Of a stretch of DNA of 64,000 nt, positions 9,522 to 20,969 are shown piece after piece. The stretch's first letter is position 1; each line of letters starts with the position of its first letter. The translations under genes and the position numbers were made by a program. The notes beneath the pieces were generated by a model that was not told where the DNA came from, ran no database searches, and saw only the letters and a list, made by a program, of their open reading frames with translations. The stretch comes from Megalonaias nervosa (taxonomy: Eukaryota; Mollusca; Bivalvia; Unionida; Unionidae): assembly GCA_016617855.1 (NCBI GenBank), contig JAECUM010003293.1:21892-85891 (forward strand), read 5' to 3'.

Positions 9522-9868
9522 CGTGTGTGTGTGTGCGTGTGTCTGTCTGTCTGTCTCTCTGTGTGTCTGTGTGTGTGTGTTTTGCGTTCGCGTACGTTTG
9601 TGTGGTTAATAGATATGGTATGTTTGTGTGGATAGTCTAGTGTGTGTGTGTTTTATGCGTTCTCGTACGTTTGTGTGGATAATATAATGTGTGCTTTTTA
9701 TTCGTTCTCGTAAGTTTGTGTGGATAGTAGATTTGGTGTGTTTTATGCGTTCTCGTACGTTTGTGTGGATAGTAGATATGGTGTGCTTTATGCGTTCCCG
9801 TCCGCTTGTGTGGATAGTAAATATGGTGTGTTTTATGCATTTTTGTTCGTTTGTATGGATAGTACATA
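9483..9868 (+). repeat. (GT)n microsatellite and 45-50 bp minisatellite
   Basis: GT/GC-interrupted microsatellite (9,483-9,580) followed by about five copies of a 45-50 base unit with the core GTTTGTGTGGATAGTA, preceded by TTTTATGCGTTCTCGTAC or variants. The same unit forms arrays inside both palindrome arms. ORFs across it simply translate the repeat. Confidence 0.85.
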
Positions 9869-9879
9869 ATATGTGAAGT

Positions 9880-9960
9880 CAGTGCAAAGAATGTTTTCCT
9901 TCACGTCCGTGCTTCACGTATATATCAGTCTACAAACATTCATTCCATTCATCAGTCAGG
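9880..9960 (+). promoter_or_regulatory. Isolated promoter-like copy of the unit B upstream box
   Basis: CCTTCACGTCCGTGCTTCACG followed by TATATA resembles the unit B promoter closely, and CAGTC repeats occur downstream. No unit-like ORF follows before about 10,500, so this may be a fourth, emptied unit. Confidence 0.35.
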
Positions 9961-10511
9961 CAGAGGACACCAACCAGGCAACATCGGCATATCGGGGGCG
10001 CAGAGAGGGGGGAGTAGGCCGAAAAAGGGGGGAAACTGCACAACAGGACCACTGAACAGAAAAGTAAACAACGTGGCCATTAAGCGGTGGAAAACCTCTG
10101 GAATCAAACGACCCTACACTATACAAGCGCTGCAGATATGAAGATTTCACACAACAGCCCCAAACAAGGAAAAAAAGAAGGTAGCACGACTAGGCGGCCA
10201 CTTGAATAAAGGAGGTAGCCAGTATGGGCGAATACTTCTGGACTCCGTGGGGCAGTTACATTGTGGAAATGAAATCCATGGATGTCTTGAAGAATGATGC
10301 TGCAGACGTAGGAAGTTTTTTTGGACTGAGTGTCAGCCACTAGGCGGTTTCTTCAAGCAAGGGAGGCAGAAGACCGGTGCAGCCACTAGGAAAACAGATA
10401 CAACGCCGTCATATACCATAACATCCACAAACCGAATGCAGCCTGTACTCCAACAAGCAATCGAAGATAAGAAGACAGAGTAGAACGATTGTCAAATTTG
10501 CCTGACTAAAT

Positions 10512-10537
10512 AGGTTTTCAATTTGGCTTGAAAACCT
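10512..10537. terminator. Perfect 10-bp hairpin followed by T run
   Basis: AGGTTTTCAA, a six-base loop TTTGGC, then TTGAAAACCT and more T residues. A perfect stem of this kind followed by Ts could end a short transcript. It falls where a fourth unit starting at 9,880 might end, but it does not match the histone hairpin. Confidence 0.35.
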
Positions 10538-10803
10538 TTTTGATAAAATCTCTGTTGGAAATACCGACTTTGACCCTTTTGGTTTACCGCCCAGAAAAAA
10601 AAATTATTTACATTTACTAAGCGTGATGCAAAACATGTATAAGTCATTTTTACTTAACTGATTGGTATAATTTTGAAAATGTTATGTACACTTTGTACAC
10701 AAATTTACAATTTCAACGAAACTAACAACGAAATTTACAGACTTATTTTATTAGGTTAATTACACAGGTGGCTTACACACTATTGGATTCTTTTTATTGT
10801 CCA

Positions 10804-10986
10804 CTAGTACAACTGGACTGAATTTGATATATTGACAGTTCGGACTGGCGTTTCGGGGCGTGTACAGCATCCATAACGGTCGCGCTGGCGCCCTACTGGG
10901 ACCTTTTCCTCTTTTTCCTCAGCCAGACATAACTGAAAAGTACGACCATCGTACATAAACGCTGGATTGTAGAGGGGCTCCATCAT
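10804..10986 (-). CDS. Small hypothetical ORF, divergent from unit C
   Basis: A 60-residue minus-strand frame starting MMEPLYNPAFMYDG with mixed composition and Glu/Lys and Arg-rich parts, ahead of the unit C promoter on the opposite strand. An AT-rich TATTAAATAG lies upstream. No domain recognised; it may be chance. Confidence 0.2.
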   Translation of the reverse strand: MMEPLYNPAFMYDGRTFQLCLAEEKEEKVPVGRQRDRYGCCTRPETPVRTVNISNSVQLY

Positions 10987-11063
10987 TGCTATAATCCAGA
11001 ACTATTTAATAGCTCACGATCGAGCATTAACAAGTTGCGCAAGCACAGAGGTGCATATGCGAC

Positions 11064-11113
11064 TATAATCAATTCAGTCAGTCAGTCTGGCTATCCAACG
11101 TTGACTAGTCAAC
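11064..11113 (+). promoter_or_regulatory. Core promoter module of unit C
   Basis: TATAAT at 11064-11069, then CAGTCTGGCTATCC starting at 11083, again 19 bases from the first T. Directly after it is the perfect 14-base palindrome GTTGACTAGTCAAC (11,100-11,113). The first ATG is at 11126. Confidence 0.5.
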
Positions 11114-11125
11114 ACCTTCAAAAAA

Positions 11126-11718
11126 TGAATTTGTTTATCTAATTGAAAGACAGTTAGTACTGGATGGTTGATGCAGCCTACGTGGTGGAAACCTTGAAAA
11201 AGAATGGAAATATTCAGTTACGAAAGACTTTGTGGCCAGTCAAGTCAACAGCCTGAAAGTAGCCAGGGATCTGTTGTAAGGTATGATAGAGGAGGAAGTA
11301 GAGAAATTAAGAGGCTTCATACGTCCTAAATATGTACGAGTGGGGACATTGAAGGAGGCCCTTGATAATGCCATCTAGGTGAGGAACATTTTGCAAGATA
11401 TAGTCAATTTAACCGAGTGGTCTTTTGTCCAGTGGGTATTAGAGAAGTTAAGGAAATCTGAAGACATGATGAGAAAAGTGATGAAAGAAGAAGAAAAGAA
11501 AATCAAAGACACATGAACAAGAGAGAAGGAGAAGGAAAACAGAAAGAGAAAAGAAGAGTTTGACAGACTGAACAACAACTGGATCAAGTACAGGACACAT
11601 TCAGAGCAATGGGACATCCAGATTGGATGCCAGAGAAGGAAAAGAAGAAGTAGAAAGGAATTATTGGAAAAGTGAAGAACTGGTGGAAGAAGTGGAGACA
11701 ATAGAAGAAGAACCCAAA
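11126..11718 (+). pseudogene. Unit C, decayed small gene, Glu/Lys-rich
   Basis: The frame from ATG 11126 stops at once (MNLFI), but the 590 bases to the hairpin retain long stretches of Glu/Lys/Arg-rich coding bias (11,290-11,330 and 11,455-11,700) split among frames, like unit B. The last part, ending in Glu-Glu-Pro just before the hairpin, would put a stop codon very close to the stem-loop, as in histone mRNAs. The product is unrecognised; the pieces suggest a charged coiled coil. Confidence 0.35.
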
Positions 11719-11756
11719 GGCCCTTTTCAGGGCCACTTTCATATGCCTCGAAAAGA
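11719..11756 (+). terminator. Canonical histone-type 3' stem-loop of unit C with downstream element
   Basis: GGCCCTTTTCAGGGCC (11719-11734) is a perfect six-pair stem with TTTC loop, flanked by CCCAAA before and ACTTT after. It matches the conserved histone mRNA hairpin including both flanks. CCTCGAAAAGA at 11746-11756 lies where the histone downstream element is expected. Confidence 0.75.
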
Positions 11757-11839
11757 TATTTATTCTTTCTTGCCTATTTGTGGTATTTATGTGTTTATAT
11801 ATGTATATGTCTCTCTTGTATTTCTCCCTACCTAGAATG

Positions 11840-12100
11840 GTAGCCGCGCGTATTCAGGTCAGCCACTTGCCACATTGTTGCAAGTGTCCAGTAGCATGAC
11901 GTCATCCCACCTGTTCTATTCCTATTATCCCTATACAAAATTCCCATTGTCTGTAAACGTGCCTAGGGTTTTCATTTTGTCCGTATAAATTTTGTCCGTA
12001 AACGTGCCCAGGGGTGTCTGTAATGTATTTTCCCATTGTCCGTAAAGTGCCCCCATATACTACTTGCCTAGAATCTACAAGATACCCTTGTGCTGCGCAG
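11840..12100 (-). repeat. Dispersed repeat shared with the palindrome arms
   Basis: The segment with GGTAGCCGCGCGTATTCAGG, CACTTGCCACATTG, GACGTCA and GTCCGTAAA-type repeats is a diverged copy of sequence present in the left arm (27,520-27,720, opposite orientation) and in each right-arm unit (39,210-39,430, 42,690-42,910, 45,540-45,760). No coding potential. Confidence 0.7.
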
Positions 12101-13885
12101 ATGTCAGTTTTCTGTGATAAAGGGAAATCTGATCCAGTATCAAATAAGTCTTTCATTTTTTATGTTGTCATCAAAACTTTTAATTGGAGAAAAAGTCTTA
12201 GATAAAATATATTAAGAAAAGTTAGGATTGGTAGATAGTCTCCTATTAATTTGCAAACTTGCTGGTGTGTAAACTGATTGACATAGCAAGGATTATGACA
12301 TTTATATCAATACATTTACATTGTATTGATTAAATGCAAGGCAACTGTACTTTGCAGTTATAAACCGTCACAACAAAACTTGTCATTCAGCAATGTAAAA
12401 CAAGGCTGATGTGTGACTCGTAGTTACTAACCTTGTGCCCATTACACACCAATCTCAACTGTTCACACGTGATTGACAAAATGTGTGGAATATTGCCACT
12501 TGTTGTCAAATGCTATCATGTATTGAATCATAATGTAATTTACTTCGTTTCATAAATATTGTAAAACAACATTTTACTTGTGTGTGTGTATGTGTGTGTG
12601 TGTGTTACATTTATCTTAATGGTCGGAAGCATCAACACCGGCAATATTATCATTATGACAGTAATTATACATAATAAACCATTCTACTATTGGAGTTGTT
12701 CAAAACAGTTGTAGATCACCCATCTCGCTCAGTTCACACAGTGCGATATGAATCAATCCGTCTTACTATCTTGCATTGTGAATAATCAAGTCCTGAATAA
12801 CAGAACTTGAAACTAGGGACATCTAATACTTTAGTTGAGGGGAAAAGTAATTCTTAACCCTTAACAGCCCTGATGAAAGCAGGACAAATAGGTTGATTTA
12901 GACAGGAAAGGAACTCTTCGTTGCCGAGACACTCCATAAGTTGCCTTCACATCGCTATTAAATGTATTTATTCCTCCATCTACGACACAACAGGGATAAG
13001 GCAGAAGAGCCGTCAAAACCATTCCGAACCAAGAAAAATAGATAAGAAAAGAAGAGCTGTCAAAGATGTAGATGAAAATGATTACTAAAAATAGGCAAAA
13101 GTGATGGATCAAGGTAATTAAAAGTGTTTCAAGACAGAACGCGATATATTTGCCATGCCGGCGAAGATGATGACGATGCAATAATTATATACAATTCGAT
13201 TCAAATTTTGGCATCTATGTTTATCTATATTTTCCTGATTTATATAAACTAATTAATGGTTTGGCAATATCAAAATGTATTTAACTTTTCTGTTCTCTTC
13301 AAATCTATCTTGGGCCCCGAAGAAAGACTCTTTTATAAACTATAACATGTTACACATTTGTTATATAGTTTAAAATGATACAATAGAAATTAACAGTGAG
13401 AGGTAAGGAGATATCGCCACGATGTAGCGATTAAAGGGGTCTCGCTACTGTGGTCATATCTAGAACTACTTTCTTTTCCCATTAGGAAATTATACCTGCC
13501 CTATTGTATGCTATATTTCCGTATTTAGACTAATTATCATTTTTCACTCTCTCCCTCTCTTTGTATGTCTCTCCATCAGAATGAACAGGTCTAAGAACTT
13601 TACATTTTTGGAAGTAATGAGGACGCGGTTCATAAATGATTAGTAAACAATTCCATCCCAACCCGCAACAAGCAGATATTAAGAAAGAGATTAATTCAGA
13701 TACATTTATTTATGAATTATACAAATTATCATTGACGGCACTTAAAGTTACTTTATCGATTCGATATCAAGTGTCACCGATATCGGTACTTGATACACTC
13801 TTCAACAAACTGCAAGACTGTTAAGGGCAATACCCTGGATAAAATATAGATCGAACCGTTGTTTAATTAGCTTTTATCACACTCG
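12101..13885. other. AT-rich stretch without recognised genes
   Basis: No ORF has coding character. A short GT microsatellite lies near 12,580-12,605 and an imperfect hairpin around 13,335-13,372. I see nothing else I can support. Confidence 0.5.
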
Positions 13886-14002
13886 TTGTTTTTGTTGTTG
13901 TAGCGTTTAACGTCATTTTCAGCACAAGATACGCTATACATGGCGACCAGTATAAATGGCGGAGGAAGAACCCTGTAAAACCCCGGAAAGAACCACCGCC
14001 CC
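13886..14002 (-). mobile_element. 5'-truncated tRNA-derived SINE fragment
   Basis: The 3' half of the SINE seen complete at 19,425-19,668, in reverse orientation: sequence matching its GGCGTTAAACCC tail region, the CAAGATA/CATGGCG segment and the GGTGGTTCTTCC region. It lacks the tRNA-like head. The 133-residue minus-strand ORF across it is not a gene. Confidence 0.7.
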
Positions 14003-15679
14003 ACGAGATATCACTCTCGTACGTATGTGTAAAACGATTGATCAAATTGGGGATGGTTGAATGTAGATTGCAAATCAAAATTAAATGACTGAGAAAAAAT
14101 TTAGGTGAAGAGTCTGTAATTGAACAGACTGCGATGTTTCCTCGGCCACGAAATGCATTCTTGAAGGCAGTAGTACACAAAGTAAATAGGGTAAATCCAA
14201 ATTGGTAAACGCGCTGGCATTGATATCGTAAGTTTAAAAGTGTTACGCTAAAAAGTTTGTCCATCTAGCCCATATTCGTTGATTCTATTCCCACCCCAAC
14301 AATGCTAACTGTATTAATTTGTTTAAAAGAATCCAAATTTCATTCTGTGTCTTTAAAAGCGCATGCTCTTTGATGGAACATTATTAAATTTAAGGATTTT
14401 ACTCCTAAGGAACCTTCTTTAATCTTCCACTTATATTTTGCCAACATTTTGCCTATCTCTCGTATTAATGTGTGCCTCCAAATCGCAAGATATACAACAC
14501 TACATAATTGTAGCTGCTAATTGGAATAAATTGTTCGTAACCGTAAGTCAATATGAGGGTCATTGTTTTTCGTGAGCGTCATTTCCGGTAAAACACGTGC
14601 CAGATGATTAGTATTTGTTTGGTATAAAACGTAAATGTCTTTATTTTGAACTCACAGTTTATTAGCGTCATTACTGTACTTGTAAACGTGATTACTGTAG
14701 TTGTAAATGTGATTTCTGTGCCTGTAAACGGTATAATGAACACCAAGTTACCCATTTTATCTGTATGTATTTTGGTGAGGTATCTGAAACGTTCCTTGTA
14801 AGCTAATTTAAGAATGAAGAAATAACATTACATTTATCGCAGAAAGGTCTGTTTTGCACAGAAAATTCTCTTATTACATACATATTATTCTTATTTTATT
14901 CTTACATAATACAAGTGAGGATTGAAATTTTTGAGTTCGTAGTAGATGTAGCGCACATAAATTACTATAATAAACTATGTTGGTTTTAATAATTGTGTCT
15001 TGCCTTTAGAGAAAAAGGATGGCATCATGATAAGGAGATGTTCCTATTTGGAAAAAAAAACAAATGTTTCCATGAAAGACAACTTGTGGAAAAATAATCC
15101 ACTTAATTATAAAGCGTCTTTAAAATCAAGATGGAATTGTGTAGCGATATCCCAAATTCGAGAGTGGAAAAACTTAGGCATGACGAATTGCAAAGTTTGT
15201 CAAAATACCATTGTTTTTGTTCGGATCACCATGAATGGAATGATTTACCTCCTTTAGGTTAAAATTAAAACGTAACCGTTGAGGCAAATGGAATAAACAA
15301 TTTAGGTCAAACCGTTGAAAATGCAAGCGAAAACCACCATAAGAAGCTAAACAAAGCTTTAACACAACTGCATACGATAAAAAGACTAATTTAGACTCTA
15401 ACGTATGTATCCCACTTACAAACAAACGAAAAAGCCTTTAATATAGAATTTATTCGGGATACAAACTTAGAACTATTACAATGTATGAATATGCGATGCC
15501 TATAATCGTTATATAACATAAATATAATTAGCGAATCACGAATGCTGTGTGAGAGTAAGATATAACTGTTACGATTATTTTGTCTTAAACCATGTTACGG
15601 AATCAAAGTGAGACCAACAACCTTAGTAACATGAATATAAATGTATTTCTTTAAGTTACAAAGTAAAACGTTAATAACA
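14003..15679. other. Non-coding stretch with a 21-bp triple repeat
   Basis: Three consecutive 21-base units beginning ATTACTGTACTTGTAAACG lie at 14,670-14,732. The remaining sequence is AT-rich with short chance ORFs only. Confidence 0.5.
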
Positions 15680-15985
15680 ACTTACAGTATTGTGAATTAA
15701 ATCCCAAATAATGCTAAATGTTCTAACACAAGTCAGAACGTATAGAGTGATCTGAATGAATTCAAATATCGAATGTGCTGATGTGCCAATAGTCTTGAAT
15801 GTGGTGACGTACCAATAAGCTTGAATAGTCTGATGCACCAATGCCTTGATAATAGTCTGCATGAATCATAATGATAAATCCAGAATGTATTTTAATGAGT
15901 TCACTATGATCACAAAATAGTGTCCCATATGATCGATGGTCACTTTGCAATTTCAAATAATAATTTAAATAAATGATTTATCTCA
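15680..15985 (+). repeat. Dispersed repeat, related copy at 24,735-24,965 in the left arm
   Basis: Both places share GTGAATTAAATCCCAAATAA near the start, AATAGTCTTGAAT repeats in the middle and ATAATTTAAATAAATGATTT at the end. This copy carries extra internal repeats. The right arm has the inverted counterpart at about 48,290-48,520. Confidence 0.7.
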
Positions 15986-17891
15986 AGTTATGACTGAACA
16001 CATTAGTAAATGATTCTTCAGACTGAAATTAAAAGAAGAATGAATAAGTTTATTTACCATATCCTTAAACGCCATTTTTTTCTACAAGTAAGACACAATA
16101 AAATGCCCAGGAAGCTAACTTCCAGAACATTCTTTGTTTGTAAATAACATAAGGCCTTGAACTCAAACCGAAGCGAACATCTTTTTAAAAATGACAAAAG
16201 TCACATAAGCACAACCTTCAGGCAAGACAAATTCAGGTAGGTAAGAACTTTACCAGCAGCCATTTGCAAAGGTCAAGCACACAACATATATTAAATATAA
16301 CACTAATAAGTAAATAAATAAATAAATAAATAAATTAAAAAAAATTGAAATCAGAACATCATTTACTCAATTACTGGCATCGCTATGGCCATGTCATACT
16401 TCTTCAAACTCTCTAAACAATTCATGAAATTATATTAATATCCTAAAAGGTCGGAAAATCTGTACGCACGTGTACCTCATTATGACATGATTGTCTTTAT
16501 AGCAACATTCATGGGCTAAGTCTTTGCTCGGATTAACATAAGTTGTTTTCCTGTTGACAAATTATACGAGACGAGCAGAAAAAAAGAAGTAAGGTTTAAG
16601 AAAATAATTAAGAACCGGTAAGAGCATTACAAATAATACGTCAGAATTGACACTTACCTTTTCAACCTGTTTCAGAAGAATTTTCTTTCTTATTTATTGC
16701 ACCTGGTCGGAATCAGAGAAACTATCGTCTCTCCAACGACTTTCGATGACCGTAGAATGCAATTGATAAGTACTGTTGACAAAGATGTTTGTGCTTAGGT
16801 TATTCTACCCGGGCCATTATTGTTCAGTTCTCGGAATTATAGACCCGCTGTCTTCTATCAACTTGATAATGAAAGTAGTGTTCGAAATATATTTTCTTAT
16901 GTTTTTTAACGGTCCTTTAGATAGGCTTGGCAATCATGTTGTTATATAACCATATATATTTATCTCTTGTAGAGTATTTATTCCAATTACATAATAGAAA
17001 ATAACGAAAAGTCATTTAATATGTTAGAACCTGGTGACCTCTGTAGACGATAGTGTGGCACGTTTAATATTGCAAACATTTTAGAGGAAATCGAGATATA
17101 CGTTTGCGTAGATAGAAGAAAGAATCGTTGCAGGTAATTTAAATTCGAAGAGAATAAACTGTTTCCTTACCTAGGATGAATACATATTAAGGCGCAGAGT
17201 CAAGTAATGGTCTCAGTGCCACAAGTTATGTATCAGATATATGGAATAGATTCAACATTTGAACCATGTACTTAGTTTCCTTCTCTTAGCATTACAAACT
17301 GCAAGGTCTGCCCTCCTTCCATGTATATCATCAGGGATATATGAACTTTAATAAACATGCAATCATGCGACTATAACATTTCAGTCAATGCTTCTTGTAT
17401 AATCCACACTCGCATTGAAGACCAGCAGGGTTGTACAAAGTAAACGTCAGGGATATAAAATAAATAGGATATAAAATAATGCTTTATATTCAAATAAGAA
17501 TTGAAGTCAGAATGGCGATTGCTCTCTCTTTCATACATGCCAGTATTGCTGTGAGTTATTAATACTCTTGCACGCAGCAGTATTTACTCGGTTGATTGAC
17601 TCTATGTAGTTTATACCCAGTGACAAGATATTGTTAAAATGGTATGTCCGTTGATCTAAAGATAGTTGCCAAGGAGTGTATTATCACAGTCGATTTTATT
17701 AGCGACAACTATAATTTTACACAACTGTTCGCTTCAACAATTGCCATGGTGCTCAAACCTATTCGTCTTGTTTGGTTTATTTCTTTACATGGACATGTTC
17801 AAACATTGATGTCATTAAGATTGTCACGAAACAGCAAGCAATGAAAGCTTAAAATGAAACTATGCTTAGTTCCTTTTCTTTCCATTCTATG

Positions 17892-17968
<77 letters not shown>

Positions 17969-18059
17969 TTTAGATTTATAACATAGCTTTAGCAATGTTT
18001 CATTCATATAGCTACGATGTGTGCATTGTGACAGTGTATAGTGATGTCTAGAAATGAGG
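15986..18059. other. AT-rich non-coding stretch with microsatellites
   Basis: Contains (AAAT)n at 16,310-16,335 and a (TA)n/(GT)n tract at 17,896-17,967. No gene supported. Confidence 0.5.
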
Positions 18060-18275
18060 CATCATACCGCAGACATGTTGCATCATGTCCTACCCAGTCA
18101 TTTCATCTTGACACCAGGCCGACCAGTCCAAACACTAACCTCTTAATGCTGATCCCCAAGCGAGGCAGCTGCTAGTACCGTTTTTTATCAATCATAGGAA
18201 TGACTCGGCCGGGGTTCGAACCCTCGGCCTACCGCATCCGAGGCTGACGCTTTTACCACTAGGTCGCCGGAGAGG
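18060..18275 (-). mobile_element. tRNA-derived SINE (second family), minus strand
   Basis: Read on the minus strand, 18,275 to 18,200 forms a tRNA-like head with box A TAGTGGTAAAAGC and box B GGGTTCGAACCCC, the internal RNA polymerase III promoter. A non-tRNA body continues to about 18,060. Boundaries are approximate and I did not find clear target duplications. Not a functional tRNA gene. Confidence 0.6.
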
Positions 18276-18871
18276 TCTCCATTGTATGTAAATGTTCTCT
18301 TATGACCACACCCGTAATGGACAGTACATGATCAATTTCCATACACGAATGCCATTGACCAGTGCAATTACATTACCGTTTACGGCTTAAAATGAAAAAA
18401 AAAAAAAAAAAAAAAAAAAATGAATTTACCATTGTTTCCAATTAATCATGTGGAAACACATGAGCAATTGCACAGGCAAAACCACGGGTACTTCAATGCC
18501 GCAATGCCGTCGTTATTCATAAATTTCACCATTCTTCCATTATAACTAAAGTGTAAAATTAGGGGTAATGATTTAAGAAAGCTATAGGATATAAATCGTT
18601 AATTGAAATAATCAAGATGTTAGGTTTAACCGACGTTCAGATATTCAGTTTAGAATTAGGCGGTGCCACGCCTTATTTCAGGCTTTGAAGTCACTCGTAA
18701 TTCCTATCTTTTTTCCGGAGTGCTCCAAAATTGGTGATGTGATAAATTGGACAAATTCCGTTAATGACGAAAGTAGTAACAACTGCATTCGCACGTGGCG
18801 CACACATTTAGTCGAGAGCAAATACAGAGAGCCATGCCCGCTGTTTTTAATCGGATCTGAGAAGAAAAAGC
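18276..18871. other. Non-coding flank of the left palindrome arm, with a poly(A) tract
   Basis: A homopolymeric A run lies at about 18,393-18,420. The flank has no counterpart beyond the right arm, so it marks sequence outside the inverted duplication. Confidence 0.5.
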
Positions 18872-19412
18872 TTACATTACAGAAAAATAACATTCGAACT
18901 AATATTGGTGATCAGCTGGGTCGCTGGAATATAAACTGAAGTGCGAACTTGGGCTGAAGGCAATCCGACATAGTGTGGTGTTTGCTTCTTACGTTTACAA
19001 CAGTGACGTTATTAATGCTTGCTTTGCAGCTTTCGACAGAAATCCGCTCATCAACGATGAAAATTGGCCGTGTTTATCAGTTCGAGAGAGAAACTATGTG
19101 GCTCATAATGTGATGAAACGTCGATTTTATCTGTTTTTAATGGACCTCTATGATGTTTAGGACCAATATCTTTCAAGATTAAGTATTGCTCAGATGATTT
19201 CGCATATACTACTTTTTGCACCTAACGGAGGCATTGGGGTTTTAATTCAACCCGGGTAAGGTAGTTATTGGCCGTTATTTACGCACAGATTGATATTCAT
19301 TCAACGTATGTTTAGATACTATAATCTGCACCAGCTATACGTATAGGTGCGTCCTGGTTTAATGATATCGTATTTTAGGCAAATGATGTCGGGCTACAAG
19401 TTTTCGTATCAG

Positions 19413-19680
19413 ACAAAAGGCCTTCTGGCCGAGTGGTCTAAAGCGCTGACCGTTACGGATCATTGCCATCTCACCTCTGTCTGCGTAAGTTCGAGTCCAG
19501 TCTCGGCTAACGTAGGTACGTGAGAAAGCCTGCCAGTAGCTTCTCGTGGGTCGGTGGTTCTTCCCGGGATTTTCCAGGGTTCTTCCTCCACCATTAATAC
19601 TGGCCGCCATGTATAGCCTATCTTGTGCTGAAAAAATGGCGTTAAACCCTATAACAACAACAACAACAACAAAAGGCCTT
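19413..19680 (+). mobile_element. Full-length tRNA-derived SINE with 12-bp target duplication
   Basis: The body at 19,425-19,668 has box A TGGCCGAGTGG (19,426-19,436) and box B GTTCGAGTCC (19,489-19,498), then a conserved central part with GGTCGGTGGTTCTTCC and a tail GGCGTTAAACCC ending in (CAA)n. The direct repeats ACAAAAGGCCTT at 19,413-19,424 and 19,669-19,680 are the target duplication. The right palindrome arm has the empty site at 55,135-55,146. Confidence 0.9.
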
Positions 19681-20887
19681 CCCCAGAAAATACATATTTA
19701 TTCAAGGGTATAATTTACTGAATTCTATGGATTTAGAGGTGATACGGTAATAATCATAATAATAATAATAATAATAATGAAATAATCATAACGACAATAC
19801 TGCTAGTACTACTGCTACTACTACTACAGATACAACAACTTCCTACGTTCTCAGTATAAAACTCAACATCAAATGAAGAATTATATTAAACAATTTCAAT
19901 CGATTACGTTTCCACTTTTCCACTTTGAAACAAATGATAACACCCAAATAAATGTGCATAAATGTTTTTATAATCATGTTTGCTGTTTGTATGAATTTGT
20001 ATTTTGACAACTTAAGATATTACCATATACATGCACACATATCTCATCAACCGATATAAGAAAATGTTTCGTTCTTAACAACTACAATCAAAACGAAAAT
20101 GGACGCATTTATCAACATATGATATAAGTTTATTATTTGTCGATGTGTCCTTGGAAAGGGCATTTAGCTCACGTGACATTATGGACTATACTGTGGTAAA
20201 AGTGCCGTTAAAAGCAACAATACAAACAAAAAATAATCAAAATCGTAAAAATGTGGTTCATAATGTACAGAGTAATATAATGTATTGATCATTTTAGTGA
20301 GCTTTCACGCGGTAGAACATGTTGCAACAAAACAGAACAAGTCATTATTATGTACCAAAACGCCTTGATTTGTTGAAGTCCAAAAGGAGCAGATGTATAC
20401 TATAAATGTGTGCTTTCTATTTTTAAATCGAGACTCACGTGGTGAGGTAGACAAGAAACACTTGATCTTAATAAGCTACGAGGTCAAATACAGTTGATGA
20501 CAGATATGTTTAAAGTGGTATTTGAAGAACAGACTCAAAATAACACGTATCAGACATGTTGAAACCAGCAGAATTATCACGGTTAGAGTAATGTGTTTGA
20601 TGGTCAAATGCTGCTTGAGTCAACAGAGTGATGTATTGCAATTGTACTAACAGTTTGAACCGCTAGCTACAATAGAAAATATATTTTGCGTAACTAAAAG
20701 TAGGGAAATAAACGTTATTAGGCACATGCAGCAATTCATATTTAGCAGTCATGCTATAGAAACCACGCTGATTTTTTTTTTCTAGAAAAATCAGGCCCAA
20801 ACCATGCTATACATGCCATTGTTGTGTTTTTGTGCCTGTACGCTTATACAAAAAAGGGTCAGAACTAATGATGGATAAGATTGATAG

Positions 20888-20937
<50 letters not shown>

Positions 20938-20938
20938 C

Positions 20939-20969
<31 letters not shown>

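Larger units (their letters stand above)
9961..11063. other. Mostly non-coding stretch between units B and C
   Basis: Contains a purine-rich segment (about 9,990-10,050), two related motifs built around CCACTAGG and CAGCCACTAGG (10,190-10,400), a perfect hairpin (10,512-10,537) and AT-rich sequence to 10,800. Only one minus-strand small ORF (10,804-10,986) looks slightly gene-like. Confidence 0.4.

Noticed and set aside
12861..18000. Scattered ORFs of 60-106 residues
   Set aside because: AT-rich, hydrophobic-by-composition frames without neighbours, promoter modules or motifs; treated as chance.
19425..19500. Possible tRNA gene
   Set aside because: Box A and box B are present, but the segment is the head of a SINE with tail and target duplication. 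The same applies to 18,200-18,275.
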